Assembly (NCBI GenBank): GCA_030435675.1
Contig: CM059623.1
Span: forward strand, 6,908,012-6,972,011
Length of the DNA stretch: 64,000 nt
DNA from: Steinernema hermaphroditum
Lineage: Eukaryota > Nematoda > Chromadorea > Rhabditida > Steinernematidae
Direction of reading: 5' to 3'
The notes under the pieces were generated by a model. The model made no database searches. It worked only from the letters and a program-made list of their open reading frames with translations, and was not told where the DNA came from. Below, piece after piece: positions 34,135-45,520 of this stretch (positions are counted from its first letter, which is position 1; the number at the start of each line of letters is the position of its first letter). Both the position numbers and the translations under genes were made by a program.

Positions 34135-34305
34135 ATGACACGCCCCATCGGAAGGCCGAGGACCAGATGGCAAGATGACTTCACGAAGAAATTAGGAACG
34201 CAAAGATGGCGACAACGAGCAAGAGAAAAGGAACGACAGCAATGGATTCATATGGGGTGTGGCTCGATGTAATGTTGAAGATTCCACAAATAAATCGTTG
34301 ACGTT
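34135..34305 (+). mobile_element. 3' tail of a non-LTR (LINE) retrotransposon, copy B
   Basis: The frame from 34135 reads RPIGRPRTRWQDDFTKKLG, then TQRWRQRAREKERQQWIH and ends GCGSM-stop at 34270-34272. The element closes with ATTCCACAAATAAATCG, as in copy A at 880-1010. GRPRTRW-DD is the conserved C-terminal motif of RTE/CR1-like LINE proteins. The insertion begins abruptly just before this motif, as expected for 5' truncation. It lies immediately 3' of the SDR gene on the opposite strand. Confidence 0.7.
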
Positions 34306-34489
34306 CGAAAAAATTTGCTTGACACATAAGAGTGGATTTGTCCGTTTACCACGGCAGCCAATCTTTTTTTTTTTTGTTTGAGAAAGCATGATTAAAAACC
34401 GTAGCGACAGTGTGCCAGATTTTAACAGAAACTGTCCATGCAGGAATCCATTTCCCTCTCCTCGGAGAATCCCCTGTCCATTTACCTAA

Positions 34490-35420
34490 GTATACGGGAG
34501 TGTCGGCTCCCTCCATCGCGTCGAGAGGCCCCGTCCAATCTGATAACCTCGTAGCGCAGAAACCAGGACAACACTGAAACGTTTTCTGTGGATAGGATTT
34601 GAGTTCAATCGCCCACCGCGTTTACTTTTATCTGTAAAGATCGCAGGTCTCTCGCAAGCACTTTCGAAAACGCCAATTCGGTTGCTTTCGAGATTTTGTA
34701 GGCGGTGAGTGTGAAGCCCTCTTCGCACTGTTCCTCTCTGACAAGCTTCTTGTAGTCCTCAACGAACTGATCGATGGTCTCGACGGACACGTGAGGGCTC
34801 AGAAGATCGGCCGTCAGTTCGCTCTTGTATTTTCCTGTAACGTTCACTATTCTGAAATCAGCTGATGAACTCCTGAACGTATGTGCTCGGAAACTTGCCT
34901 TCCTCCAGGACGGATAATTGGAATCAGGGCTTCGCAAACGCGCTTCGTTCCGTAGTAGTTGACGTCGATCACGGACTCCACCTGCTCCACTCTTCTCCTG
35001 GCGCTTGTGTGTTCCGATTCTTCCGTTGTATCGACGTCATCGTTGAAGGCGATGCCGGCGTTGTTGATGAGCACGTCCACGCCGTCATGTTCTAGAAGTG
35101 TACGCAGATCGTTAACACTCCCCTGGTCCGTGATATCAAGCGTCGCCGGTCGGACATCGGCCTTCAGATGTGCGCCGAGATCGAGCTTGATCTGATCCAC
35201 CGCCTGCCTTCCGAACTCCGGGTTACGGGCTAAAAAGAGAAGATCTTCGTGCGGACATTCTGCACTCACCAGTTAAGTATACAACGCCATCGACGCTCTT
35301 AGCGATGCCTCGGACGATGGCGAATCCGATTCCTCGATTCGCTCCGGTCACCTAAAAGCGTTCAACGGGGAAAACCTTCAAGAGACTTACAACGAAGACG
35401 CGTGTCTTCTTGTCACACAT
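34490..35420 (-). CDS. Short-chain dehydrogenase/reductase, carbonyl-reductase-like
   Basis: Exons 35420-35391, 35351-35270, 35229-34899, 34851-34617 and 34573 to about 34490 join in frame. The Rossmann motif TGANRGIG lies near residue 12, NNAG follows about 80 residues later, and the catalytic YxxxK is in AYKISKA. NACCPGFCATRL and PVYL complete the CBR-type C-terminus. It should reduce carbonyls with NADPH in the cytosol. The usual catalytic Ser (VNVSS) is replaced by VNVTG. The third intron has a GC donor (GGAAG|GCAAGT). After VYL the expected final residues appear only in another frame (FLHGQFLLKSG), so the 3' end is unresolved: a short unseen splice, an assembly error or early decay are all possible. 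Confidence 0.8.
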
Positions 35421-36111
35421 GACACTCGTTGGGGAGAAATCACGTGGAATGAATGTGAAATATCTGCTCTTATAAAAGGATTAAGCTGAAGCTACAAGCG
35501 CCAAATGTGGAATCCGGCACGAGGAATCTGCGGGATGAACAAAGCAAATCGAGTCGCAATCACGGGGACGCGGCGGACGACGCGAAGGACGCGCCGCGGA
35601 CGACGAAGGACGGCGGCGGCGTTTTTATCGTCGTTCTTTCTTTTCTCGTTTGCGCGCGTTTGAGGCCGGCACCGTTGATCAGCGCTGACTCACAAGAACC
35701 TGTTGTTTCCTTCTTCGCGCACTTTGGGCGCATTCTCGGCCAGGAGCGCTCCGTTTTCGGGCGCCGTCTGCTGAGGGTGTGTTACGAACTCGGCAGGAAT
35801 CACGCGAACTTTGTTTACTTTGCCGCTATCTTCCAATCGCGCCCGATCATCAACTTTCGGCTAAATCGATACCGTAACAACGATGGAATTTTAGCATTGC
35901 AAAGACATCACCCCATTGAAGTGACTCACTTTGCGGAGAAGGCATCTGTTGTATACAATCTACGTAGCTTTACTAACAGCACATCTGTAGAATAAATAAC
36001 CCCGAATGTACATACATGAGCTAAAACGAGCACCGAATTACAAAGGAGTAGGAATGGTAGACGGAAAATATATACAACACACGGCGAATCGAGTAGCTAC
36101 AACAAGTTCAC
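35421..36111. other. Upstream of the SDR gene, no gene recognised
   Basis: A 162-codon open frame (35507-35995, plus) has no ATG start and no motif. I treat the interval as regulatory and 3' flanking sequence of the two neighbouring minus-strand genes. Confidence 0.45.
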
Positions 36112-37166
36112 CTAACAAGAAGAACTTCGTTCGACGTAAATACTGTTCTTAGATTTGAGAATCGCCTTCAAGTTTTGCAGAAACATGGCATTCACGTTGT
36201 AAGCGACTTCGAGCTTTTGGAGAACTTCGGAAATATGGGATAGTTGACAATCGGCTTGGGTGATCGTAAGGTTTTGACCGCCTCCGTTGGGACGCTGTGC
36301 GATGTTGTAAGCGGCGCAGACCAGCTTTGAAGATGATAAGTAGTAGGAGAACAGTATGTCGCTCGGAGGGGGTGGATTAAAACATTTAGTTGGAGGAAAA
36401 TGACAAATTTCCAGTAAACTGCGTTTCCTGGGAACGCAAAGGGTGTTTCTGGCGGCGCCTATGGCCGCTGCTATCTGGGTGCAGATCTGAACGAAGAACT
36501 CCGCGGTCTCCTCGCACCAGGAGCACTTTTTAGAGAGTTCCACGATTCGAGAATAGCCCTGAAACGGATCAGCTACCCAATTTTATGCAAGGACGAAGCC
36601 ACTTGCCTGTATGACCAGTCCAAGTGTCCTTACACACAGGTTCCCAGCATCCTGGATCTGCTGCAGCTTCCACTGGATATCCGGATGTGCAGTTGCTCTG
36701 TACACGCCCCCTGGACACTTCGGATGCTTCAGGGTGACGTCCGTTTGAATCACGTTCTCAGCAAGTAGCACGACATTGACGCGTAGCTGATCTTGGCCAG
36801 TGCGTTGGATCAACGTATACTTCTCTGTTTGGGGTGGCGCGTGGACCAGGTGCGCGCGAGCATCTAATTTGTTGCCAACACACAACTTCCGACAACATTC
36901 TTTCAACAGTCCATCCATCTTAGGAAAAGGGAATACAATATAACGGTAACGGCACTTACGGCTCGGAACGTCTCTTCGGACTGTTTAGTCTGAAGCCAAC
37001 AGAGTTCCTTTTCGAAGAAGGCCATCTTCTTTTCGGCATGACTCACTTCGCCCTCCTCTTCGGTGCTTCTGTAGGGCTGGTGGGAGCACGGAGCCACGGT
37101 CGGCCTTAGAGGCTCTAGTGAAAGCTCCGAAAGGTCCTCCTCTGACCCGCCTAGTTTGAATTCCAT
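36112..37166 (-). CDS. Rogdi: Rogdi homologue (RAVE-type V-ATPase assembly factor)
   Basis: Exons 37166-36960, 36918-36607 and 36558-36112 join in frame to 321 residues (human ROGDI 287). The start ATG (MEFKLGGSEEDLSEL) directly follows GCATTTCAG. Conserved stretches are FEKELCWLQTKQ, LKHPKCPGGVYR, QWKLQQIQDAGN and the C-terminal helix region with LQNLKAILKSK. Rogdi works with DMXL and WDR7 proteins in assembling V-ATPase on acidic organelles and synaptic vesicles. The second intron uses a GC donor (ATACAG|GCAAGT). In-frame codons upstream of the ATG read through for another 110 codons, but no homology supports them. Confidence 0.85.
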
Positions 37167-38443
37167 CTGAAATGCAAAGTCACTCAATGCAACCGAATGG
37201 ACAAAAATTTCTTCTACAGTAATTCGCCCGTGGAAGTCATACTTCCTTCTGACATGGCCACGAAGGTCCACTTCAACTCGGAAGTCAGAGTCACAGAGTC
37301 TGATGCGATTGGAGGAGACCGTATGGAATCGGAAAAGTAGACGGCAATTCCCTTCAGGACCTAGATCGGTTTCGCGCCATCGACGAACGAAACCCCTCGC
37401 TGGATTGGCGATTGTTTTGTGGCGTGCACTCATAAATGTGCTCGTCCGCCGGCACAGATCGCCTGGCCGAATCTGTTTACATTTGAGCATTTCTAAAATA
37501 AACAATCGCCCTCAGCTCCGGAGAGCGCCAAGAAGGACGTTCACTCGTCTCCTCGCGACGTGAGTGTTCGTCCTTGAAGAAGGAGGGACGGTCTCTGTGA
37601 AGGAGGGTGAAGATCTCGCTTGCTTTATGGGAGCACGTTCCTTCTTATGCGCCCTCGCTTCTTTCAGCTGACAGCCGCCTCACCGACTACTGTAATTGCC
37701 CCCTGAGAGTTCGCCGAGAAATCGGCATGTGGACGGACGACTCTTTTTTCGACCAGCGCGACTGCAAAGCGGTGCAGTTCTGAGTCGGTGTGCGGCGACG
37801 GTTGACCTCTATGACGTGAGAGGGGCGCCTCGACATGGATCGGGGCGGCCTCCAAGGAGCTCGGTAGTTTGCACTTTTATCCGTTGTTCCCCGCTTGATC
37901 GCATGTCCTCATCTCGCCTTGTTGACCAGGATGACTTCCCATCTTCGAGGTCAGATCGCTCTCCTCTCCTCTCCCCCTTCCGCGCTTCGCGCAGTTTCCT
38001 TTTCGTAGCATCGGGGCCACATGCTGATCGGCAGGCTGGTGGCGACGATCTCGTCCACCGCCGCCGCGAATGTTTTCAATCGCCTCGGGGCTCTACACTT
38101 TCTTTTGCCAGCGGCTATCCCGCGTCCCTTCTTTCCGGCTGATTGTCGTTTCCCTTTTCCGACTTTCACTTCCTGTAGATCCAATCGATCGATCCGCGTG
38201 TTTTCTTTTAATAAACGCGGTTGTGCGCAAATTCGCGCCCTCCAGGTACTAAAATCTAAATAGCCCGTAGCCCTGCGGGCGGCAAGATTGGCGCTCATGT
38301 AAATGGCTGAAGTGGGCGAAAAAAAAACTGTAAAGTTTTAGGAAACTCGAACTGGCAACATTTCTGGTAACAAAATCGGCAAAAAATCACTGAAAAACTG
38401 CAGAAAAACTCAAAAAAGAGCGCTACCATCTGAACTGTCTGTG
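37167..38443. other. Intergenic, no gene recognised
   Basis: GC-rich open frames without domains. A candidate short exon ATG at about 37904 (MSSSRLVDQDDFPSSRSDR) could be a first exon, but nothing downstream supports it. Confidence 0.35.
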
Positions 38444-38498
38444 TGGCTCATTGCGAACGTTCTCCGTTTGTAAGCGGGCGATATCGGGTTCGGTTCCC
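38444..38498 (+). other. Isolated tRNA-derived unit with A and B boxes
   Basis: TGGCTCATTGCG and GGTTCGGTTCC are separated by 31 nt, the same design and spacing as in the Tc5-like arms. Just downstream, a GTGTGGGTGTTTT...AAAAACACACACAC hairpin (about 38505-38550) follows. No CAAGGGA ends or TNA duplication are evident nearby, so this unit is outside any element I can delimit. Confidence 0.55.
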
Positions 38499-38504
38499 CT
38501 ATTT

Positions 38505-38550
38505 TGTGTGGGTGTTTTCTCCGTGCGCACGGAAAAAAACACACACACAA
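38505..38550. repeat. Short palindrome
   Basis: GTGTGGGTGTTTTCTCCGTG is answered by CACGGAAAAAAACACACACAC, forming a hairpin of about 18 bp with a very small loop. Confidence 0.7.
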
Positions 38551-39184
38551 CGGACCCGTCGGTTCTCCGTTTATATATAGGGGGGATTTGTTTTGTCTTC
38601 GGTATGACCGAAGGGAGCGGACTACGTGGCCGCAAGCGGAGCTGTCTTAGTGTCGGGGAAGGACAGTCGTCGGCACTGTCTGCCTTGTGCAGGCCTCGGC
38701 ACTCACTGCCCGTCGCTCCTTTTTTGCCTCCCGCGAATCTGTGCTCCGCGTGCGAAATTAGATTTATTGTCGATGACTGACCGTCTGCCTCCGATCTTTC
38801 TGCACGCGATGACTCAGCCCTCCGTCTCCCTGGCACGTCTTCTAGCCGTGGTTCTCACTTACAGTTCCAGAATTGGCGTTCTTTTTGGAGGGACTTTCCA
38901 ATTCAACGCCACTCGGAAAACAAGGAATCATTTCGCGACTCGGAGTTTTTCCCACAAGCGAAGATACTTGTTTCCGAGCGCACAGCACTGATTCCTCCAT
39001 TTCGATTATTCTGGTTTGTGTGGAAACTCCCTACTTGAGTAGGTCTTGCTGCAAGTGGAACAAATCTTCTAATATGAATTGTTACACAATTCGCGATTGT
39101 CATCGGGCGATTCCGATCTTTTCTTTCCCTTTCTGATTTTATCGAATATTTCAGATCGGGTAAACACGCACCTGCGCACTCCGA
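38551..39184. other. Upstream region of the mig-22-like gene
   Basis: No domain or repeat is recognised. It presumably contains the promoter of the plus-strand gene starting at 39185. Confidence 0.4.
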
Positions 39185-41892
39185 ATGGTGTACGGAGCGC
39201 GAACGGGAGTACCACTCCTGGTTGGGCTCTCTATTGGCGTGGTTTTGGCGCTTCTAACGTCCGACTTTTCGTGGCAGCACAGTAGCTTCGTGCGCAGATG
39301 CCCTGCAGGCCTGTTCTCGGGGCCCGCGATAGCCGAATCACCGACGGACTATGTCGACAACGCGGAGCACTGGAAGGTAGTCGTGAAAAAACTGCCGATG
39401 GTTCAGCCGAACTCACATCAGAATGCGCCTCATCCTGAAAGTAAGGTATGTGTTTGTTTTCGCTACTCTATTCGTGTTCTGCAACTTTTTGAGATTAGTG
39501 CCATTTCGTTACAGGTTGTTCGTGCTCGTTTCGCTGCCACAGAGCTTGGGATTCGCGAAAAACTTATTGTGATCATACTCGGACAGTCGTCGCTAAGTGT
39601 GGCACTGAACGCCTCCATAGGAAGACACGTCCCGCGGGTGCAGCTGTTCGTTGAAACATCGCGAATTGATGCCGAAATGGCAACCATGTCGAACATAGTA
39701 CCGTATCGTCCGAATGGGCAGCACGCGCACGTGTCCATATTTAATTCTATTTTTAACCAGGTAGGTGTACGCCTTGCACAGAACCGTTCACTTCGTGTGT
39801 CCCTTTACAGACTCTGCATGAGAACTACGACTGGTTCTTCGTGATTCCCGATACCTCCTATGTGAACCCGTTCCGCCTCAATGACATTGTGAACCACGTT
39901 AATTGGAATGTTCCCCGAGTTCTTGGGGCGGCGAATTCCGATGGGAACTGTATGCTGCAAGGTGGAATTCTGCTTTCCAATCCAGCCATGCAATCCTTAA
40001 TACAGCAGCGCCATTTGTGCCACTCAATCGTGAAGCCCTCGGACCACGAGGCGTTGGAGCTATGCATTCGCCACGCAACGAATCTTTCGTGCTCGAATTT
40101 CGTCAAGGTAAATCTCGCCTGTAGTGCTTTTCTGAATGCGCAGCGATTTTAGAAGTACGATTACCGGTGGTGGAAAGTAGAAGATGGAGGCGACGCAGCA
40201 GGTGCGTCTGCGGTACACGATCGAGTTCTGACTCTCTCGAAGTATCCTGGCTTCAACGAGTCGCTAACCGTTTCTCAACTACTTTCTGATGCTGACGCAC
40301 GTTCCCTTCACGAACACTTTGTGCGTGTTGAGATCACCAAAATCGACGAAGAGATTAAACTACTTGATTTGGAATCGAGAGATCTATCCTTAGCCAACGT
40401 CGACGGACCAAGTTGGCCTACTGCTATCCCTTCGTATTCAAAGGCTCCGAATAGATATCAAGTTTCTAAGTGGGAATACTTTACGGAAACAGAGATCTTC
40501 CGGAACAAACCGAATCAGAATGTCGAACCTCTGGATGGAAATGACCTATTGGACATCAAAGAAGTCATAGCTGCCGCGAAAGAGATGGTTTTGAAAGACT
40601 ATTCTACGAAGGTACTGTCTTTCCTGCTATTGCTGTTTTCTGAAATACAGATTTATAGGATCTCTCATTTTTTGGTTTACGCAATGGATACAGACTGTTT
40701 GATCCGCGGCGTGGAATGGACTACATGGTGGACCTCATATATCGCTTCTCTGACGATCTCAATGGAGAATCGGAATCCGTTGTTAAGCGAATCCATTTGT
40801 GCCGGCCTATTGTGAATACAAGGCTCATGCATCAGGTATCAAGCGCATGTTCAACCACAAGTTGTAGAAATCTTTCAGGTTCCGTATGTTAAAGAGGATA
40901 CTGATGTTACGGTAGTCATTCCCGTCCAGTCCTCCGATGATGCCACTGCGCTTCGCAAATTTATTCGAAGACATCGCGATTTGTGCATTTCGTCACCTGT
41001 TGATAACCGCCAAACGAGAATTGCCGTAGTTTTACGAGGAATAGATCCAACCACTGCCCGTTTGATAGGAAGTGACTTGAGCGATCTGAAAGCCACTTGC
41101 AAGTCGTGGCAAATGGATACAACACTTCTTCTTCTGCGTTCGGAAGTGAAGAGCTTTTTCACCATCGCTGCGTTGGATGCCGCAGTCGATCATTACGGAA
41201 ATCAGATGATTTATTTGTACTTATCGCCCTACGCTGACTTCCACAAGGAGTTCTACGATCGGATCCGCATAAACACTATTAAGCACTTCCAGGTGGGCTG
41301 TGTAAATATCCCAGATCTCATTCCTTGAGTATTTCAGGTTTATGTGCCGATCGCCTTTAGCGAGTTTCATCCACAAATCGTGAATGCATATAACATTCTC
41401 ATGGAATCCGAAGACAAGATGGCTTCTGGAAAGAGTGACTCCGCTAACTTGGCTGACAACATGTTCATCGACAACGAGCAGCCTGTCATTGAGCGGCTGC
41501 GACGGCTTAACGCGATGTCCTCTGATAAGAATAAGCTGGAGAAGGTTCTTCTGGTGCACAAGGATCAAGGCTCTTTCGACACAAACGACTTTTCCGTCTT
41601 CTCAATCTACGGCGATGACTACGTCCAGATGAGGGATTCTTTCCGGGAAAAATATGGCGAAGGCGCGATGTTCAACATGCTGGATCTGGCTCCAATGTTC
41701 ACAGGGCACTCTTCTTTCCATCTTCTACGAGCCGTTGAACCTGGTTTGCGGCTGCGGTATCGACCCAAGATGTGTAGCACTAAATTGCCTACTGCAGATT
41801 ATGCAAGATGTGTGCTAAGTAGGAGCGAAACACTGGCTACAAAGGCACAACTCGCAAAAATTATCTTTTCTCACTTGAGCGGGAAAAGTTAG
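39185..41892 (+). CDS. mig-22: Chondroitin polymerizing factor, MIG-22-like
   Basis: Seven exons (39185-39445, 39515-39760, 39811-40107, 40153-40611, 40659-40835, 40879-41292, 41338-41892) join in frame to 802 residues. A single signal-anchor helix (residues 9-26, VPLLVGLSIGVVLALL) makes it a type II Golgi protein. The N-terminal beta-3-GT-like half contains YDWFFVIPDTSYVNPFRL, where the usual DDD is reduced to DTS. The linker has GYRLFDPRRGMDYMVDL, and the CHGN-type C-terminal half has DTNDFSVFSIYGDDY. The degenerate metal-binding motif and the length fit the polymerizing factor (MIG-22) better than the synthase SQV-5. It cooperates with the synthase to extend chondroitin, needed in worms for distal tip cell migration and cytokinesis. 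Confidence 0.85.
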
Positions 41893-42281
41893 TGGTCCGT
41901 TCTCTTACTGTATCATAGTCATTGCTATCTTGTCTTTGTTATGTTTGCTCATCCTTTTCGCATCAAGTGCAATCATGATTGCGAATCCTCGCTTACCTGC
42001 CACTGCCTTACTAGTCTGTCTCCGTCGCCACGTCGGGTTGGAAATGGGACTATTCTTTCTTCTTTGAAGCGTGTAATTGGTTTTATACTCCGTTGAGACC
42101 GGGTATCCTAAATTTGTGCGCCTTCCTGTTAAGCTCACATCTTGCCATTTCGAGAATTGTGTCACAGATTCTTGCATATTGCATTTTTGTATATTACTAA
42201 AGTGGTTTTAAAAGATATATTTATCGTTGGAGGAGTAATAAATTTGTCGTAATAATGTTGCATGTGTGTATGCTGCTTGGT
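41893..42281. other. 3' flank of the mig-22-like gene
   Basis: AT-rich sequence with no gene. Confidence 0.45.
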
Positions 42282-43125
42282 ATTGCCTGGTTTGTTGAAC
42301 GATTTGGTACATTTGGTACACCTGATTTGGTACAGGGTGATCGTGCCAGCACCACGAATTGGTACATTGGTACTAATCGTACGTTCACATTGATTTCGTA
42401 CACCGGCGCAGGGTAGTCGTGCCAGGACCACGAATTGGTACAGTAAATGTCGCACGTTTGGACACCAATTTAGCCAGATCTTCCTTAACTCGTTTAGTGC
42501 GATTTGCAGCTAGTGCTGGCGGATTTCGGATTTCCGAAAAGTCGGATTCGGATTATCCGAAGTGTCGGATTTCGGATTCGGATTTGCGAGTTTCAATCCG
42601 ATCCGCCAGCACTGTATACAGCTATTATGATAGGCACTAGTGTTCTTGTTGCCCGCATGATGTTCAGCGAGACGCATTCCACTATTGAAAGCCAAAACCG
42701 ATCAAATTTTAATGGAAATTTAACAAATTTCTGATATTTTCATGAAAGTCCATGAAAGCCACACCATAGAAATGGATGAACTTTCTCAATTCGCAATGAA
42801 GTCGCCCACGCAAAATGCTCAGCAGAGAATTTGCCATAGATTCACCTGTTGAATTTTTATTTAATGTCCTGTGTGTTGAGAAAAGTTCGAGAAACTGTCA
42901 AAATACGGCTCAAAAAAGTCGAAAGTTTCTTCGGTAACTCGTATCTTCAAATTCGGACCGATTATGATCGGTAACGGTGCTCGTGTTGTCTGCAAAATGA
43001 TCAGCACCGCGCACTCTGTACCAATTCGCGGGGATGATCCTAGCACTTATCATGATCCTAGATTACCCTGTGATGTACCAAATCACGAAGGCACGAGCTT
43101 CATTGTTCAACAAACCAGGACGCAC
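42282..43125. repeat. Foldback sequence with GGTACA-rich arms and a nested palindrome
   Basis: The left arm (about 42290-42440: CCTGGTTTGTTGAAC, repeated TTTGGTACA, CCACGAATTGGTACA) reappears in reverse at about 43010-43115 (TGTACCAATTCGCGG, GTACCAAATCACGA, GTTCAACAAACCAGG). A partial direct duplication inside the left arm (CGTGCCAGSACCACGAATTGGTAC) occurs twice. In the centre, GTGCTGGCGGATTT near 42513 faces ATCCGCCAGCAC near 42599 with GGATTCGGAT repeats between. No transposase is present, and the family is unknown. Confidence 0.65.
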
Positions 43126-43226
43126 CGTATGCTTCGATCGTTCTTTGGGGAGTACCGATGGTCTCAAAACGATGTCGCCTCGGCGAGTTCCTCCCTGTCC
43201 GTTGGGCGCAGTAGACCTCGGCCGCG

Positions 43227-44726
43227 ATGAACTTCCTAAAGCTGGGAAAGTCAAGTTCCGGCGGAACCCAAAATGCGAACTTCAGTGGAAGCATCTCGCC
43301 TTTCGGTGGAAAAGGTTTGTTTTCTTCTCCTTTATGGGTGAACATTATTTTTCCAGGAATTGTTGGAGGTCACGGGGGAGTACTTCCTCCAGCGCTGCTG
43401 GACGAGCAGCGGGTCCCGAAGTTCTACCAAGATGCGATCCTGAGCTGCGGAGCACTGAGTCCCTCACAGCTTCCAAACACGACGCTCGTCTACAACCTCA
43501 TGATGACGTCGAGCCTTTCACGGGAACAGCTCGGGTCCATCTGGTCCCTCGTCAACAGAACTCGTCCAGGCCAGCTCACGAGGTCCGAGTTCTTCTCCTG
43601 CCTCGCGCTCATTGCTCTAGCGCAGGTAGGAGAGCGCCATAGGCAATATATTATAGCAGATTTTAGAAGGGTCAGTCGATATCGGCCCTTTCCAACATGA
43701 AAAGTCTGCCAATCCCTCACCTACAAACCTGCCTTCCCAATGGAGGCTCATCTACGGCTGCCGCAGTACCGGTAGCGCCACAAAATTGCATCGCTTCCAG
43801 TATTCCTGACAAGATTGCGGTGAAGACATTACCAATGCAGTATTCAAACTCCAAGGGAAAACCGAAATCGGAAACTACCTCGAAGAATACCGACAAGGAA
43901 GCATCATTGATCAACCTATCTGCATCTGGTTAGGTCAAGAGCTTTTCCATACATGTAACCCAGTTTTAGTGACCAGTTCAAATTCTACTAATGGACTGAA
44001 TATGCGGGCCAGCACTTCCGCTGTCCCAGTGACATTCTCCTTCTCTGTCGACCTTGTATCAATTGATTTCTCGGCGACATCAGTCGCACTCGAATCTAGT
44101 ACACCCACAGTACCGCCTGATTCTCGAAATGACGCAGTGGAAAAGAAGTCTTCGACCCCCCCAGTAGTGGATATTTACGCTGCTTTCAAGGAGGTCTCTA
44201 GCAGTGGGGCGCCGTCTCAGGTATAACGGGGTGAACGAACATGACTTCTTATTTTCTCCTATAGGAAAGCGAAGAGCTTATTGCATGGAATAAATGTCTC
44301 ACAGAAGCTTCTCGACTCGTGGCGGAGTCTCTGAAGCGATGGGAAGAAAACCCCGCGGCCTCTATGGAAGTTGCTTCCACTGAAAAGGGGTGGAATCACC
44401 TAGCCGCTGTTCACGAGGCGGTTATGATGACGGCGAGAGTGGCGAGCGCCCTGAAGGAACGTGGCAAGAAAGATCCAGTCGTAGACAGGATTTTCCGGGA
44501 CTGGGACCAGATCAGAAAGATAACTGATTTTCACCCACATGGACCCACAGATTCGACGGCTACGAACGACGCTCATGCCGAGGATCGAAAATGCGGGATC
44601 TGCCTGGAGTCGCTGTGTTCGACGTCGAATTCTATAGAATTCATCGGGAGAACGTACCACCCGCAGTGTGCAAACTTCTGGATCAATCGCATCGACTCGC
44701 TTCTTCCGCAGTTGCGCTGTTCTTAA
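43227..44726 (+). CDS. Gamma-synergin homologue (AP-1 clathrin adaptor partner)
   Basis: Exons 43227-43314, 43357-43625, 43667-43928, 43970-44220 and 44265-44726 join in frame to 443 residues. An EH-domain-like region spans about 35-115 (VPKFYQDAILSC ... LSREQLGSIWSLVNRTRPG ... EFFSCLALIAL). A Ser/Thr-rich linker follows, with WNKCLTEASRLVAE and a final cysteine-containing domain, RKCGICLESLCSTS, ending in YHPQCANFWINRI. EH domain plus this C-terminal domain is the synergin gamma architecture. It binds the gamma-ear of AP-1 at the trans-Golgi network and endosomes. The match is by domain order and not by a long identical stretch. An AATAAA lies about 120 bp past the stop. Confidence 0.75.
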
Positions 44727-45520
44727 AGTGTTTCTAGAGTTTATCGTACCAGACCTTCTTGATAATGTCTAAGTCACCCTTTTCCATGGTTGTGATTAAC
44801 GGGATGTTCATACAAAAGATTTCGACTTCGAGTAGCCACGTGCAATAAAGATGTCCTAAACGCAGAGATCTTATCGCTTCGAATGCAAGCACTCCCGGCG
44901 GAGACTCTTTCTTGTGTGTACCCCAAGACCGATGCTGGAATGTGTATAACGAGCGTCCGTCGAAATTAGATCTCGGCTTTGGCGTGGGTATGGTTTCTCA
45001 CTGCGAATTACTACAATTAACTGGGATCCAATCCAAAAGCGTTTTCGCCCTGTCGTTAAGAGGGTCTCTCTGGGCACGTGCCTACCTTCAGCCTATAGCC
45101 GACAAGGTAACCATTACGTGACATCATTGTTTGTGCCAGCCTTTGTCTGTACGAACTAGAGATTTGTCATCTTCAACCTTATCGCGGTGCAAGACACCAT
45201 CGCAGTCCGAAGGCGGCTGACCCATACCGGTGGGACCGAGGGGAAGAGCTCTGATGATGCATCCAAATGGATTTTAGGGATGCTCGATGCTTCTGTTGCC
45301 ACTTGTTGGTTCAGGGTGATTCCCATTCCCATTCTAATTTGATCACATATGGTTCGCCGCGCGAAATTCGGGTGCCGCGGAGGAGGCGCCTCTCCCATGA
45401 TCTCCAATTGTTTTCGGCGTGGCGTTCCCTCACCTAACGAAGGTGCGCGGATGGGCGCGACTCCGCCCCACCTGGAGCCGCTGGAAGGTCCCCGATGACA
45501 CTCAGATACGCTCTCGCGAG
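44727..45520. other. Intergenic, no gene recognised
   Basis: 3' UTR of the synergin gene with AATAAA near 44848, then sequence with short frames only and the presumed promoter of the neuropeptide gene. Confidence 0.45.

Noticed and set aside
34042..34173. Minus-strand frame reading LGLPMGRVITQKHGF, looks like a C-terminal exon
   Set aside because: Its first part is the antisense of the LINE tail (GRPRTRW), so it is a shadow of the retrotransposon insertion.
35507..35995. 162-codon plus-strand open frame
   Set aside because: It starts at GTG with no ATG, has no domain, and its length is expected by chance in this window.
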